Assembly (NCBI GenBank): GCA_014529385.2
Contig: CM043942.1
Coordinates: 26,788,469-26,852,468, forward strand
Source: Adiantum capillus-veneris
Taxonomy: Eukaryota > Streptophyta > Polypodiopsida > Polypodiales > Pteridaceae
Direction of reading: 5' to 3'
Length of the DNA stretch: 64,000 bases
Positions 1-12,188 of the stretch are shown in pieces. Every line of letters starts with the position of its first letter. Position 1 is the stretch's first letter. A model generated the notes under the pieces. That model saw only the letters and a program-made list of their open reading frames with translations, searched no databases and was not told the origin of the DNA. The translations under genes and the position numbers were made by a program.

Positions 1-3000
1 TTGAACTTTTAAAGTTTGTGTGCGCGCTTCCATGCATGATATGTCATTTTGTATCATTGTGAAGGACGTTTCGTTGCATTTGACATAGCTTCATGAGATA
101 GCTTTCTGGGAGTGGAAAGAAGGAGGACTTGGCGATAGCAAGGGAGATCTTTTCCTCCTTTGATGCAAGTGACCTCTTTCACTTTTCCCACTCTTGGAAG
201 AAGAACCTTCCCTTGAAGGAGACCTTCACCTCTTCATGGTGCAACTAGGAGAACGATTAGCATGTCCTTCTTGAGAAGTGGTTTCTCTCGTTTGACAAAG
301 CTCTCAGCATGCTCAAGCTTTTGTTGAGAACCTTGTTCTTGATAAAGATGAGTCCTAGTGGTAACAACTATGTTATGTGCAAACATCAACACTTGCATCG
401 TGGGTCTTAAATTGGGATTATGTTGTATTGAATGCAACCTTAATACTAAATAACTTTGTGCATGAGTTGCTTGCTTCCAAGCTTCATCTTCCTTAAAATT
501 GATTTTATGATAATTAATCTCATTAGGTGGATTATTCTCCATGGTTATTTTCATCTTATGTTTTGTTTTTTCTCTTTTCTTTCATCAAGTAACTTAGAAG
601 ATAGAAAAAAGAGTACTACTCTCAAAGAGTATATACTAGAACCATTTTCTACTTTAAACCTTAATGCTTTGATGCCATTGAAACCTTAAATAGCTTTAGC
701 TTGCTTTATGCATAAACTCACCTTAGCATAAGTTACTTTTTAGATGCATAACCAAACATCACTTCCAAATATATATTCAAACTACCATGCTTATAACCAA
801 AATTAAGGAAAAGATTATCAATATGAGAACATCAAATTGAGGGCCAAATTTCATAAGTCCGACCCTCCTCAAAAGGCTTTCATTACTCGTGCTCTTAGAA
901 CTCTTTACAACAAAGACAAGCTTAAGTATAAATAGAACCGTAAAGATTAAGATCTTCATGATCCAAGCAACTTAGCGGCTTCCTTGATCATCATAAATCA
1001 TTCTCCTCTTCTTTAAAACATCAATGAATGCTTAATTTAAGTATATAGTAGAGAAAAGGAGTGGAATCCATAGGGCTTTGTTCATGAGATTGACAAGAAG
1101 CTCCATTGCATAGTAGTATAGGGAATACATGAAATTTCATACCATCCTTGAAAATCCCGTTGGCTTTTCATTTCTTCTACAAAGTTATAGAGCTATGCCC
1201 AATAAGTTTTTCCCCTCCCTTTTCAAAAATAGTAACTTTGAATTTTTAGGAAGAGGTGAAAGAGTCCAAAGTTATAGAGCTTTCGGTTTCTTCTACAAAG
1301 TTAGAGAGCTTGAAAATAATTAAAATTTGATTTTAAAAAAATTTGCAATCCAATCTTGTATAAGAGGTGAAAGATTTCAAAGTATGGGAGTATCAAAGTG
1401 AAAGTTTAGTTTATTTTAGGATCTTTGTTGAAGAGACATGTCAACTTTTTAGGCCCTCATGCCCATCTACAATCCCTTCCATCCACTTTGCCTCCAATTT
1501 CCACCCTATCATAAGCCTTTCTTTGGCGCTTTGAGTCTTGTAGAATTCTTGAGATTTTAAGAGAAATTTTCATGCACCTATAAAGTGGCATTCATATTTT
1601 AGAAGTTCCGTACGCATGAGTGCACTTCCTTTCATGCCTTATTGTCCTTCCATGTAAAGCCTTAAACGCATCAAAATTAATTTTGATGGCACAAAGCAAC
1701 ACTTTGTAATGTAACACAAGTTGTCATGTATTTTAATATAAAAAAAGGTTTTGAGTCAATTCTAATGGACTTTTATTGTTGTTGTCCCCTCCCTCTGTCA
1801 AAAATTACTACACATTTTTAGGGCGTTGCCCTTGGAAGACCCGTACGCTATGCACATTTAGAGTGTCACAAAAACCCACGGAGTGTGGGATTTGAATTTG
1901 TTTCCCAAAAGTGTAACTTATTATCGCTAGAAATAGGATAGGAAAACATATGTCAACTCACTCTCACATTGCCTACATATACATAAGACAATCCTTATAT
2001 AATGTCTCTTAAAAGAAAAAGGAAGCAAAAATTTTGCCATCCTAAGCTTGCCATGTGGAACTAATCGACAAGCTTTACCAAAAGGTCCACAAATGCTCCC
2101 AAAGCTCCCAAGAATTCCATGGTCTAATAAGGCCTTATGTAGGCCAAAAAGGGTGTGGTGTTTTTTCAAATTACATGTTTCAGTACCAGAGATCTATCAT
2201 CTTTGAGTTCATAGGAAAATGGACATGGGTGGCAAAATGACTTCTTGTAAATAAGGAGAACTTTTTATCAACAAGGGCAACCCACATGGCAACAAATGAA
2301 CGAGTAGATGCTTATTGAATCAAAAGTACACTTGACAACTTTTGTCCCTTCAAGTACCTATCATCAATCATTTACAGTCATCAGCTACGCGGTTTTCAAT
2401 CATCACGTTCTCAATGCCTCCAATGGGTGTTACAAAGCTGCTCGTCTATTATGTCAACGGAGGGCCTATTCATTCGACACCACCCTATGCAGATCACCTC
2501 AAGGATCATGGCCCATGCCAAATATCTTGCTTTACCAAAATTGTGTAACAAGCAACTTCGCTCATACCTTGTTTTTGAAAGCTGGTAGGCGATGCCATTT
2601 GAAAGGTTTGCACCTATCCATGATGAAGCAACTCCTCCTTGACTGAATGCAAACATTTCTGATCAGGATGTGAATATCGATTGTCCATTGCTTCTACTTT
2701 AATACCGTTGAAACAAAGAAAAATATGTTCCTTGATAAACCGCATCTTTGTCTAACCGACACTGGCATGTAAAGATGACAGCTAAATTTTCAACAGCAGC
2801 CCTCAAACACACTCCGTTACGAGAATCAGCTAAAGATGCCCTTTTTTTACAACAGGCTTGAAAAATCCATATGAAAGAGATGATGCAAGTTTTGCATATG
2901 GGAGGCGAACTCTGTGTCCGACGCCCCAGGAGGAATTTGGGATCGAAAGATGCAGGAGCTGATGCATTAATGAAGACATCGTCCAAACCACGAGCCCAGG

Positions 3001-4386
3001 TAGCATGCAAGTTCCAGCTGCTCCATCACTTAAGTCATAGCCGACGACATTAGATCGGTCCTGAGGAATGCCCAGACAGTTCCTACATGGATCAACAGAA
3101 TCAGCTCGAATAGACGGAACTTTACTTATGTACCGGTACTTTCAGGAAAAATCGCATGCATGTGCGCCTGCATCTGCATGTACATGCAGATGTGTGTGCG
3201 TGTGTGTCTCTCTCCTCAAAAGGCACAGGTTTACCAATGAAGGACTGTCAAAATTGACCTACGTAGTCGTCCACAATGAAGGGTGGTTCCTGGTAGTCAC
3301 CCTGCAGAGTATTGAATAAATGCTCTAACATCCCCACTAACGTCATCTATGCCAATCGATCAAGACTAAAAACCACAGATTATAACTCATGCTGACAAGC
3401 CCACAACATTATCCCATACAAAAGCTATCTGAACACACGTAAAAAGATGATTCAACTCCTTGGGCATATCAGCACAACGGAAAAAAAAAAGGCAACAATC
3501 TGTGTTGCTCTTGTACCAAAACAGCAGGTACCATAACTTCAAGTGAACACATAATCTCAAACCATTGAAAGATAGCAGAAGAGTAATGGCATTCAAATCC
3601 GTAATTTCAACATGCAGAATTCATCAAATTGAACATAACACCCTTCACAAAGTCAAGAAGCTGGGAGCTCTCAGCAGAAAGAAACCATAAACGGCAAAAT
3701 CATTAAATCTCTCCATATGACCATGAAACTCGACTACAAATGCATGCAAGGTCTCTAGCTTGTGACCATGTAGTCGACTACCAAGAACAAAAAGGGCCCT
3801 TAGGCTCTTCAATCAAACTTCCGTCTTCAAGCTTCTATGGTTCTCCAATCAAGCGTGTTTTGAAGGGCTCTGTTGACAGACAAAAAAACCTAGCACAGTA
3901 AGTCTTAGGAAGGTTAAAAATTCCTTTCTTAGAACAAATATAAGAGTTGAGCTACTAATGCAGTTACATGCATGCCTACCGACCAAACACTTCTTATCAG
4001 CATAAGTAGTTCACATAAGAAATCTTGAACCTAAAGATAAACTTTCCAAGTCACAATTGAACTATTTACATCTCAGCATTGAAAGCATTTCAGCTCAAAG
4101 CTGTCCGGAATATAAGACTCATGGTTGTAGGGTCGGAGGCTCTCGCAAGCAAACACTCAATGCACTAGCAAACTTAGCTTTGGGTAAAGCCTCTCCTTTT
4201 CCTTTATCTTTCTCGACCTGGCCTTCTCTCAAACTTGAGAAGCACCCAATCTCCTTCCTGTTAGAGTTTTGGCATCTCAAGTGAACTGCCCAAAGTGATC
4301 CCATTAATTAGTTTGGCTTTGAGGTATTTATTTTACAAAGTCCGATTAGGGCAATTTATTAAGATTACTATATAAGCAATCCTTAG
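1..4386. other. AT-rich interval, no recognisable gene
   Basis: I see no reading frame with a recognisable family signature on either strand; frames are short and repeatedly stopped. Locally repeated wording (for example the phrase around 1181-1195 recurring near 1266-1280 and 1290-1305) suggests decayed repeat DNA. A GT-rich tract with a perfect 22-bp palindrome lies at 3171-3192. No LTR, primer site or terminal inverted repeat could be fixed. Confidence 0.5.
3171..3192. repeat. 22-bp perfect palindrome beside a GT tract
   Basis: The 22 bases read identically on both strands (arms CATCTGCATGT / ACATGCAGATG, no spacer). It is followed directly by alternating TG/CG dinucleotides (3191-3207) and preceded by GCATGCATGTGCG. 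Symmetric alternating purine-pyrimidine DNA of this kind can extrude a cruciform or adopt Z-form. Nothing nearby indicates a function. Confidence 0.6.
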
Positions 4387-4436
4387 CCCCCATTGTATTA
4401 ATCATAATTTCATTGCCAAGGTTGGCTGGTTCTGCA

Positions 4437-4475
<39 letters not shown>

Positions 4476-4597
4476 CCCCCATATGCCTGCCCGCCGCCGT
4501 CCTCGCCAGCCCTGCCCCACCACGCAGCCCCTGCACCCCCTGTAGCTGCCCCCCATTGTATTAATCATCATTTCATTGCCAAGGTTGGCTGGTTCTG

Positions 4598-4644
<47 letters not shown>

Positions 4645-4720
4645 CCCCCATATGCCTGCCCGCCGCCGTCCTCGCCAGCCCTGCCCCACCACGCAGCCCC
4701 TGCACCCCCTGTAGCTGCCC
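4387..4720 (+). repeat. Tandem pair of about 163-bp 5' units with CT microsatellites
   Basis: Two head-to-tail copies (about 4387-4549 and 4550-4720) each begin with CCCCATTGTATTAATCAT, pass through CATTGCCAAGGTTGGCTGG, then a pure CT run (4439-4473 and 4599-4641), then a C-rich block ending in CCCTGTAGCTGCC. They sit immediately upstream of LINE ORF1, in the position of promoter-bearing monomer repeats in the 5' UTRs of some LINE-1 families. The promoter role is inference. A (CA)n tract at about 4921-4951 separates the units from ORF1. Confidence 0.6.
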
Positions 4721-4918
4721 ACGCGCCACCCCTGTGGAGGCCTGCGCTACTGCTGTCACACCCGCTGCTGCTGTTTCACCCCCTGTGCGCGCCACTGCCA
4801 CTGCTGCTGCACCCGCTGTGGCTGACCTGTTGCCACTACACGTTGCCAATGCTGTAGCACCGGCCGCTGCCATTCACTGTTGCAGCATTGCCAACTGCAC
4901 CAGGCCCGCTGCCCCCGA

Positions 4919-4953
<35 letters not shown>

Positions 4954-5050
4954 ACATCCCCCCTCTCCACACACACACACACATTCACACTCACATTCAG
5001 CCACATACATATTCACACAATCACAGCCACATTTATTCTCATTCTCAACA

Positions 5051-5954
5051 ATGACGAAGGGAGTGAGCAAGGAAGAAATGGGGAAGGAGATGAGCAAACT
5101 CGACGACAAGATCAAGAAGTCATCGGATACCACTCTAAACACCATTATCCACAAGATCTCCAAACTCAAGAAGGAAGGGGAGACCTATATCAAAGAGAGG
5201 GAAGCATGGAAGAAAGAGAAGGAGAGATGGGAGATGGAGAAGGAGCAAGAGAAGGAAGAATGGCGGAAGAAACAAGAGGAATGGGCCAAAGAAAGAGAAG
5301 ACATGAGGGAGCAAATCGAGCTCCTCAAAGCCTCGATTGCATCCCTCACCCCGGAAGAAGGCGAGATGCACACGGACACGAAGGAAGTGCTCAAAGAAGA
5401 ACTCACCAAAGCTTTGACCGCTAGCATCGAGGACAAATTGGAAGCTACTAAAAATGGGTGGGTCGAAGTAGTCAAGAAGAACATCAAGGAGGAGGCGAGA
5501 GAGGAGGCACAAAAGGAGGAAATCCTCATTGTGCACACTACCCTTGAGGAAGAGAAGATGAGACAAGCCCGACGCCTCAACATTCGCCTCACGGGCATTT
5601 TAGAAAAAGGCGGCCTCACCCCCGAGCTTGATGGAAAGGCTTTATGCAAGAAACTCGAAAACAAGGAAGAGGAATCACCCCCTTTCCTCAAAGCTTGGAG
5701 AGCGGGTAAAGATCTCACAAGGAAGAGGGCCCTCATCCTACACTTCTCCTCCAAAGACACACGGTCTACTTTCCTTCGCAAGTGGGTGATCTTGAGAGGG
5801 CTTGATGGACCACCTCTCTACCTAGACGACGATCTCACACCATTTGCAAGTGGCACACCAACGCGCATGCATGCCTAGAGTACACCAAGCTCGCAAGGGG
5901 GGGAAGAGGGCTTCATACAGAGATAGCCGAGTCATCATTGATGCAAGGCTATAG
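5051..5954 (+). pseudogene. LINE ORF1-like coiled-coil nucleic-acid-binding protein (one frameshift)
   Basis: The ATG at 5051 opens a frame whose first roughly 110 residues are a highly charged heptad-rich coiled coil (runs of K/E with hydrophobic spacing, e.g. EREAWKKEKERWEMEKEQEK). The next block contains RRLNIRLTGI, then KAWRAGK and RALILHFSSKDTRS, which is the layout of LINE ORF1 proteins: coiled coil, RRM-like and C-terminal RNA-binding domains. The frame stops at 5878, but an overlapping frame continues with GKRASYRDSRVIIDARL and a TAG at 5952-5954, so one frameshift near 5860-5880 explains the break. ORF2 starts 45 bases downstream. I did not identify a family at clade level. Confidence 0.65.
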
Positions 5955-5998
5955 CATAGGGACTCGCGGCCTATGGGACACTCTACGAGGAGATACAT

Positions 5999-6197
5999 AT
6001 GGCAGTTTGGAACTGCAACGGCTCTCTATGGACACACCCAGGGAGACCGGAAGAGGTGATGCATGGTAGAGACATCATTCTACTCACAGAGACACACGAG
6101 AGCTCAGAGAGAGGTCTACCTCGAGTACAAGACTATCAGTGGGAGTCTACACGGCACAACACCTCCAGAGGATCTAGCAGAGTAGCACTCCTCTATC
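5999..6197 (+). pseudogene. LINE ORF2 endonuclease, N-terminal part
   Basis: The frame from ATG 5999 reads MAVWNCNG, then DIILLTETHES, matching the first two blocks of the exonuclease-endonuclease-phosphatase fold used by LINEs (Asn of WNxNG, Glu of TETH). It then continues towards the VALLYR position, where GGVA/I-type wording normally follows, and ends abruptly at about 6197. Here the A-rich 3' tail of an inverted LINE begins. The domain resumes near 9540-9600. Confidence 0.65.
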
Positions 6198-9100
6198 GCT
6201 TTTTGTTTTGTTTTCAGAGTCGAGTAGGGCACGCCCGGCCGCTCCCCTCATACACCAAAAAAGTATACAAGAAGAACGACCAGGACTATGCACCCAAAAA
6301 CCGAAGGCAGACGCTTTTGTCACTATTTTCCTCTGGACTACGAGAGGCCATATTATCTACACTCTTAGGGCCATGACTAATCCCTTGAGAGACCCATTTC
6401 GCCAACTTGATTTGGGCATGACAGCGACCAAGTACCTCTGTTCAGAGGCCTAGGTACTATGGGACTTGCTTCGGTCTTCCCTTTGGAGTTACCTCCTCCA
6501 GGTAACTTATCGCTCACCTCACTAAACTGCCTTTGAAACCCGACGGTTTTCCCTTAGGAAATGCCATACCCGCTTGGAAGGGCGTCGGCTCACAGGTGGC
6601 GTCCACTGAGGTTGGTGGTGTCTCCCACCTCCCAACCCCTTTTAGGTGAAGTTGACCCCCCCGAGGGGGAATGGCACTTGGGCGCTCTTGTAGCTCATCT
6701 GGCTTCGCTTGGGGAGAATTACGTCATTTCCCCCGGAAGGGATCGGATTCAAAATAACAACATAGGAAGGGGAGCATTATCTCCCCATCCGCCTATGCAA
6801 AGCACCCAAATATCGAGGTACAACTTCACCGAGGAACTTCGCCACAAGCACGTGCCCTGCGGTTCCGTCCCTCGAGTGCGGATCACGGCATACCAAGAAG
6901 GGCATCTGCTTCCCGCGAGCCTCCCCACCAAGGAGGATAACGATCCTTTCTTCAGGGTCCAACGAAGGGTCGATTACGTTGAAGGTGGAGTTGAATCGGT
7001 CTAGCCACCTCCCCCTAGATTCATCAACCACCAAACAGTTCATCAACAAATGCGAAAGCGAACGACCCTCTAATTGGGAGCACAACGTGCAAATGCTGTG
7101 TCTGCGCATGTAGCTATCCGCCAGTTTGAGCCCACCTACTCTCGCGAGAGCCAGCATTCTCTCCTCCTTCCTATTCACTATAGTGCTCCTATTGAGCTGC
7201 AGCAGGTATCCACATGTTTGTTCAAAGCCAGCCTCCTTATAGGGCTCCAACGCCAGGCACGAATGCCTCTCGTCCCAATTGTCCCATGCGTGGTAGCGAA
7301 CTGAGCTAAAGTCAGCCGCTAAGATATACTTATTCATCCAGTTCTAAGTTCTTGTCGTCCAAGTCCACTTCTTGAATGGTTGGTTCTTAGGCTTCTTATT
7401 TACCAAGGAGCCTATCCAAGTAGATGAAACCGAGCGATACTTGTCAAAAGCCCTTGCTCGTTGTCCCCCACAAAAGGCAGGTACGGGTGGTATGTTAAAC
7501 TCGTGATGGAGAGTTGTCGTCCCTACAGAGGTTGACCTTGCTCCCTTTCCGAGTAACATTCGCATCCCGGTGGTGACGAGGCGCTGCAGAGAGTGAAGGA
7601 CACGCTGATCGTGGCCCCCATAATTTCCGCGCCATAACAAATCACTGGATATACGCACGCCTTAAAAACAGTCAGTCGAGACCATATAGGGATGGCTCGG
7701 TTCGCTAGTAGGTGCTGCCATGCGAATAGACTTTTCCTCCCCTTGTCCGCTCGCTCCTTGACGATGCGTTCAATGGAAAAGGTCGAGTCTACGTCGATGA
7801 CAAGGTACTTGTACGTTTCACCCACTGCAACCATCTCACCACCTAGAATAAAGATCCTCATAGAGAGATCCTGCAGGTCTCTGTGGAACACCGTGACCAT
7901 GCATTTGTCAATTCCAAAGGTCATGCCCCACGTCTTTGCCCATTCACTTACCTTGTCAAGGCTCGTTTGTAGGCTTTCAGGAGAGTCAGCAAGTAGAACC
8001 AGGTCCCAGCAAAAAGGAATCCTTCAATTCTTTTGAGGAGGTTAGGTACTTCCAAGCCCCATGTTTCCCCATCTGCGTCTAAAATATCGTTAATGTATAT
8101 ATTGAATAGACAGGGCGATCCCAGGCATCCTTGGTGGACTCCCCGCTGCACCGGAATCGAATCCGACAGTTGTTCCATGTGTCGGACTTTAACAGAGGTG
8201 GACCTGTAGAGCACTTGGAAAAATCCAAGTGCTCGACATTGCAGGCCAGCCGCAGCGAGCTTTAAGAACAACGCCTCGTGCGATACTGTGTCGTACGCCT
8301 TCTTGAAATCAATGTAGGCCGCATAGGTTGGTTTCCCATCCTTATGACGGAGTTTCCCGATCTCCTTCAGACACGCGACCTGCCCTATGCATTCCTCATT
8401 AGTACGGAATCCTGCTTGGCCCGGATTGAAGAAGTTCCTCTTTTCAAGTATCTTAGTGATCCGCCAAATCACGACCGTAGTGAGGACTTTTATGGCAACG
8501 GAGATTAACGCGATCCCACGATAGTTATCAATGTTGGTCAAATCGCCCTTCTTGGGGATTGACACAATCACTGCGTCACTAGTGCCGGCCGGGATGTCTC
8601 CGGTGTCGTAAATGCCCTCAATCATGTGCAAGTATGCCTTGCCCATCTCCGATCGTGGCTTACGCGGATCCGACCTAAGCCCCTTATCTTTCACAAGCAG
8701 CTTAAAGAATTCGGGTGGTAAACCATCACCACCCACTGCCTTGTGCCTCTTCAACCGCCGACAAGCCTCCCGTACCTCATACCAGTTCAACGGGTCACAT
8801 ACTTCAGGCATACCAAGCCATATGCGCACATGTTTGCCATACCATGCAAACGGATCCTTGTTGTACCGTCTGTATCGACCAATACCTTGGAGTAGTGACC
8901 CTCCCATACTTGTAATTGCCTCTCTGGTTTCATTACTAGCTCCCCATTTGCATTCAAAGGTTGATTGGCAATAGTTCCTTGCCCCTTCCCAACTATTTTC
9001 TTGAGGTGGGTAAAGAATTTCTTCATTTGACCCTCCCTCAGGAGCTCATTCCTTTTTTCCACGAAGCGCTCGAAGGATCTTTGGTTAATGTCACAGACAG

Positions 9101-9535
9101 CGGCCTTCGCACGAAGTGCTATTGCCTTGTACTCCCTAACCGCTTGCCGGCCAGCCCTAGTGTTCGCAGACTTGTTCCTCACCTTATTCCAGGCTTTCTG
9201 GCGTGCATTAATGAGTCTCCGAGCCCGAGGTTTGAGTCGACAACCTGACCTTGGCCTCAGCGGGGGCTTCGTGGAAAGAGCTCCTACCTCTTTGGCAATT
9301 GATGTAGCAACGGAAACAAACTTGTCATAGCATTGTTGGGTCGCACATCCGTCCTCATGCTCGAGGTGCAACAAAGTATTCCATCGATTGTCATCGAGGA
9401 ACAACCTGCAAATTACATCCAATTTGGGTACGGACGGCAAAGTAGCTTTGGCTGCTACTCTCAAATCCACAGAATAGTCCTCTACCGCCACTCACTTCAT
9501 AGTAGGATACAAATAGTAGCACGTGTCGTTCTCGA
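6198..9535 (-). mobile_element. LINE B, 5'-truncated, inserted in LINE A
   Basis: Read on the minus strand, it begins in the linker before RT (about 9530), carries RT and a C-terminal CCHC region, has about 560 bases of 3' UTR and ends with an A-rich tail (complement of CTTTTTGTTTTGTTTTC at 6200-6216). There is no endonuclease at its 5' end, so it looks 5'-truncated, as expected for target-primed reverse transcription. Target duplications could not be fixed by eye. It interrupts the endonuclease of LINE A and is therefore younger. Confidence 0.75.
6774..9491 (-). pseudogene. LINE reverse transcriptase ORF2 (frameshifted)
   Basis: Order on the minus strand: pre-RT linker rich in K/R (8907-9491); RT palm 7948-8907 with GDGLPPEFFK, VSIPKKGD, NYRGIALIS, GQAGFRTNEECIGQ, motif A AAYIDFKKAYDTV (catalytic Asp present) and motif B RGVHQGCLGSPCLFNIYIND; thumb region 7523-7990; and a C-terminal tail 6777-7337 with a CxxC...HxxxxC cluster (CTLC...SHLLMNC). 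The catalytic FADD of motif C is destroyed: near 8000-8020 one frame gives FLFAG and the next frame resumes with DLVLLADS, so a 1-base loss lies exactly in the active site. More frameshifts follow, between 7520 and 7340. The element is inactive. Confidence 0.8.
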
Positions 9536-9539
9536 ATAG

Positions 9540-10660
9540 ACATGGTTGCAATAGGGGTTACCAAAGGCACACTACATGTGGATATGGATTGAGCTATCTG
9601 AGGACCACATCCTCTACATCACCATATGCTACTTTGTACCTAGCGGCTCTAGGTTTGCATAAACAAAGGGAGGAGAGACAGAGGAGGTCCACACACATGG
9701 AGGAGAGGAGGAGGATGATTCACACTCACCCTATGCATGTCTCAGGGAGGAGATCATGGAGTACTCTAGATTGGGTGAAGTCTTCCTCGTGGGGAATTTC
9801 AACGCCAGGACACAGAGTAGACACTGTGATATTTACGACTTCGACGACCCAGAGCTACTCTCCACCATGGAGGACACAGGGGCAGAGAGGATCTCTAGAG
9901 TCTAGAGACACCACCACACCCATACCATATGGGAGACACCTACTTCGCTTGGGATCACAACACCGTCTCGTTATTTACAACGGGATGGTGCAATGGCCAT
10001 CATCCGGCGGCCTGAATTGTATACCACCATCAGTAGCCAGCGGAGGTAGCATAGTGGATTACATCATCGGCTTCAGAGAGGCAGCCCATTTGCTCACATC
10101 CCTCACCATCCCACCACTACCTATTGGGGCTGACCACGCATATCTCGCCCTATCTCTCACTGGCTCACCCATCTCACATACACCACCTACATCCACACCA
10201 CACCACTATACACTTCACACATGAGCTAGCCAGAGTTTACTCATCACATATATATGAGGGGATCTACACCCTCGATCCAGACACACCACTCTCTACACTC
10301 ACTGGCCAGCTCTCCGTAGTCTTACACACCTCAGTCCTCAATTGCTTTCCACACACTACCCATAGTGGCCGACCCCCACCCTCTGGGACGATGCCCCAAA
10401 ACCGATGGTACGACAGGGAGTGCAAAGATCTATACAAACAGCTACAGAGCGAGGTCAGGCGACAAATGAAGGCCGTCACACGCCGTAAACGGCGGGCCTT
10501 CAAGGAGGCGCAGGAGCTTGAGTTATACCACCATCTCATAAGTACAGACTGCACCACAGCATGAAGGATTCTGAGAGAGCCACGCCCCACCACCCCATGG
10601 AGGAATCCAAAATCTAGCATGATTACGTCGAGCGCTTATACCAGATACGCAAACAATGGG
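9540..10660 (+). pseudogene. LINE ORF2 endonuclease C-terminal part and linker (LINE A)
   Basis: Continuation of LINE A after the inserted LINE B. Scattered frames give DHILYITICYFVPSG, then GEVFLVGNFNART near 9775-9820, which is the conserved GDFN endonuclease block with Asp changed to Asn. A linker follows with QNRWYDRECKDLYKQL (about 10398-10445) and a basic stretch. The sequence YERLYQIRKQWG-like wording near 10620-10660 is the last LINE-like text. There are several frameshifts and stops. The Asp-to-Asn change in the GDFN block would itself impair catalysis. Confidence 0.6.
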
Positions 10661-10864
10661 GTCGAAACTTGACTTTCTGACCTAAATCAATCAACTGTAG
10701 CAAATCACAATGGAAATGCCGATGCTTAATGCTCAATTCTTCTTGTGCTCTTTCGGAAACTGTGTCATATAGGGCATGCCTATGAAAAGGGATCACATAA
10801 GGACAGTGACTAAAATACAAGAAAGCATCACGAATGAAACACTCGAACAATGCGTATTGAGTAA

Positions 10865-11949
10865 TCACTCATACACATAATACTTCCTAGGGGGTTCTTT
10901 GGACCTCGACTCGAGAGCCAACATCGGTTCTTCGTGACTAATCGAATCTTCATGTGGGGGTGTTGTGGACCTCGACTCGAAAGCCAAGATCGGTGCTTTG
11001 TGATCGATCAAATCTGCAATGAGGTTAGCTTCACTAGAAAAAGTATCAACTAAACCATCATCCTTGTGAACAATCACATCTTGTTCCTACAAATCATCAT
11101 GCTCTGAGAAATCACATCTTGATCATGCAAATCATCATGCTCATCATCATGCTTATCATCATCACGCAATTCATCATCCTTGTCATTATCATGCAACTCA
11201 TGTGTTTCTTGCTTTTGGAGAAGACGAGACTGAGAGAGTCTCCTTTTCTTGATTATGTTCAAACTGCGCTTGCACAATAGAAAAAAGTCGCAAATACTCT
11301 TTCATGTGTTGGTCGCTCTTCTCTTTTCTTGCTTTGTTATCGCGATCAAATTCTGCTTGTCTTTCTTTGTTCTCGCGATCAAATCTTGCTAGTCTTTTTG
11401 TGGACTTGCAATCCAATTCTGTGTTTCTTTCTGTGGCCGCCAAGCGTGCTTGCTAGCACTCACGCGCTATGACTGCCATTCTTTCTTCGCGTTCACGTGT
11501 TATGGCTTCCATTCTTTCTTGGTACTTACGCTCTATGGCTGCTATTCTTTCGTCGCTTTCTAACTTCCTGTCCATCATCATCTTGTCGAAAGCCTCCATA
11601 GAAGTTAGTGAAATCCTTGGCGTAGATGGGGAAGGGGGAGGGTCAGAAAAACTGCTTGGTGGGAAAAATTCTTCATCGCCACCCTCATGCTCATCACCTC
11701 CATGCGAAGTATCCATTCCGCTTCAGGTGATGACCATCCATTGAAGTCTTGGGTTCTTAAGTTCACGAGGAACTTGGGTTCTTGTGGTGCTTGGGTTCTT
11801 GAGTTCTTGGGGGTCTTGAGGTTCTTGGGGTTCTTCTTGAGCTTGCAATCTGTGTTAGAGAAGAATCTTCTCTTCACCCGAGTTCTGCTCTTTTCCGCGG
11901 GCGCACCCCTTAGCGGCCTTGCGCTCACACCAAGATTGCTTTTTCCCAC
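10865..11949 (-). pseudogene. Coiled-coil gag-like ORF of unrecognised family
   Basis: Three minus-strand frames join with a stop at 11453-11455 and a frameshift near 11230. The N-terminal part is basic and proline-rich. The middle is a long charged coiled coil (EAFDKMMMDRKLESDERIAA, then repeats of the form ERxERMAxIxRE and FDRENKxRQxE). The tail is very rich in Asp and His (11100-11200, repeated DDxHDD). It lies just downstream of an LTR and PBS, the place of gag, but shows no zinc knuckle. I do not recognise the family; a structural gag or a captured sequence is equally possible. Confidence 0.4.
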
Positions 11950-12175
11950 CTCACGTCGATTGGCCGGCCGCTAAGTGCACGGTCCGCTCTCAATGAGTGA
12001 AAAGAGGCACAAGGGGAGGCCGGACAAGCCCTTCTTTCTTGGGTTTCTATCACTCTTCAACAACACGATTAGGAATCGGCACGCCCAAGAGGACTTGGGT
12101 TACGTGCGACCGCAACAAGCAAAAAAAAATAAAATTATGTGGTTCTTTCCTTGATTGATACAGAACACTACCAAA

Positions 12176-12187
12176 GCTCTGATACCA
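12176..12187 (-). promoter_or_regulatory. Primer binding site, tRNA-iMet type
   Basis: The minus strand reads TGGTATCAGAGC, the classical plant retrotransposon primer site complementary to the 3' end of initiator tRNA-Met, one base inside the LTR that starts at 12189. Confidence 0.8.
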
Positions 12188-12188
12188 A

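Larger units (their letters stand above)
4387..10670 (+). mobile_element. LINE (non-LTR retrotransposon) A, 3'-truncated and interrupted
   Basis: Plus-strand LINE consisting of tandem 5' units, a coiled-coil ORF1 and the first half of ORF2 (AP-type endonuclease plus linker). A second LINE on the minus strand (about 6200-9535) splits the endonuclease. The linker, containing a WYDRECK motif near 10408-10428, runs to about 10660 and then loses coherence where an unrelated minus-strand LTR element begins, so RT is absent. The usual LINE defect is 5' truncation. Here the 5' end survives and the 3' half is missing, most simply through later insertion or deletion. Confidence 0.75.

Noticed and set aside
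4413-5050. Pro/Ala- and His/Thr-rich open frames over the LINE 5' units
   Set aside because: They are translations of CT and CA microsatellites and C-rich repeat text; all frames stay open through such repeats.
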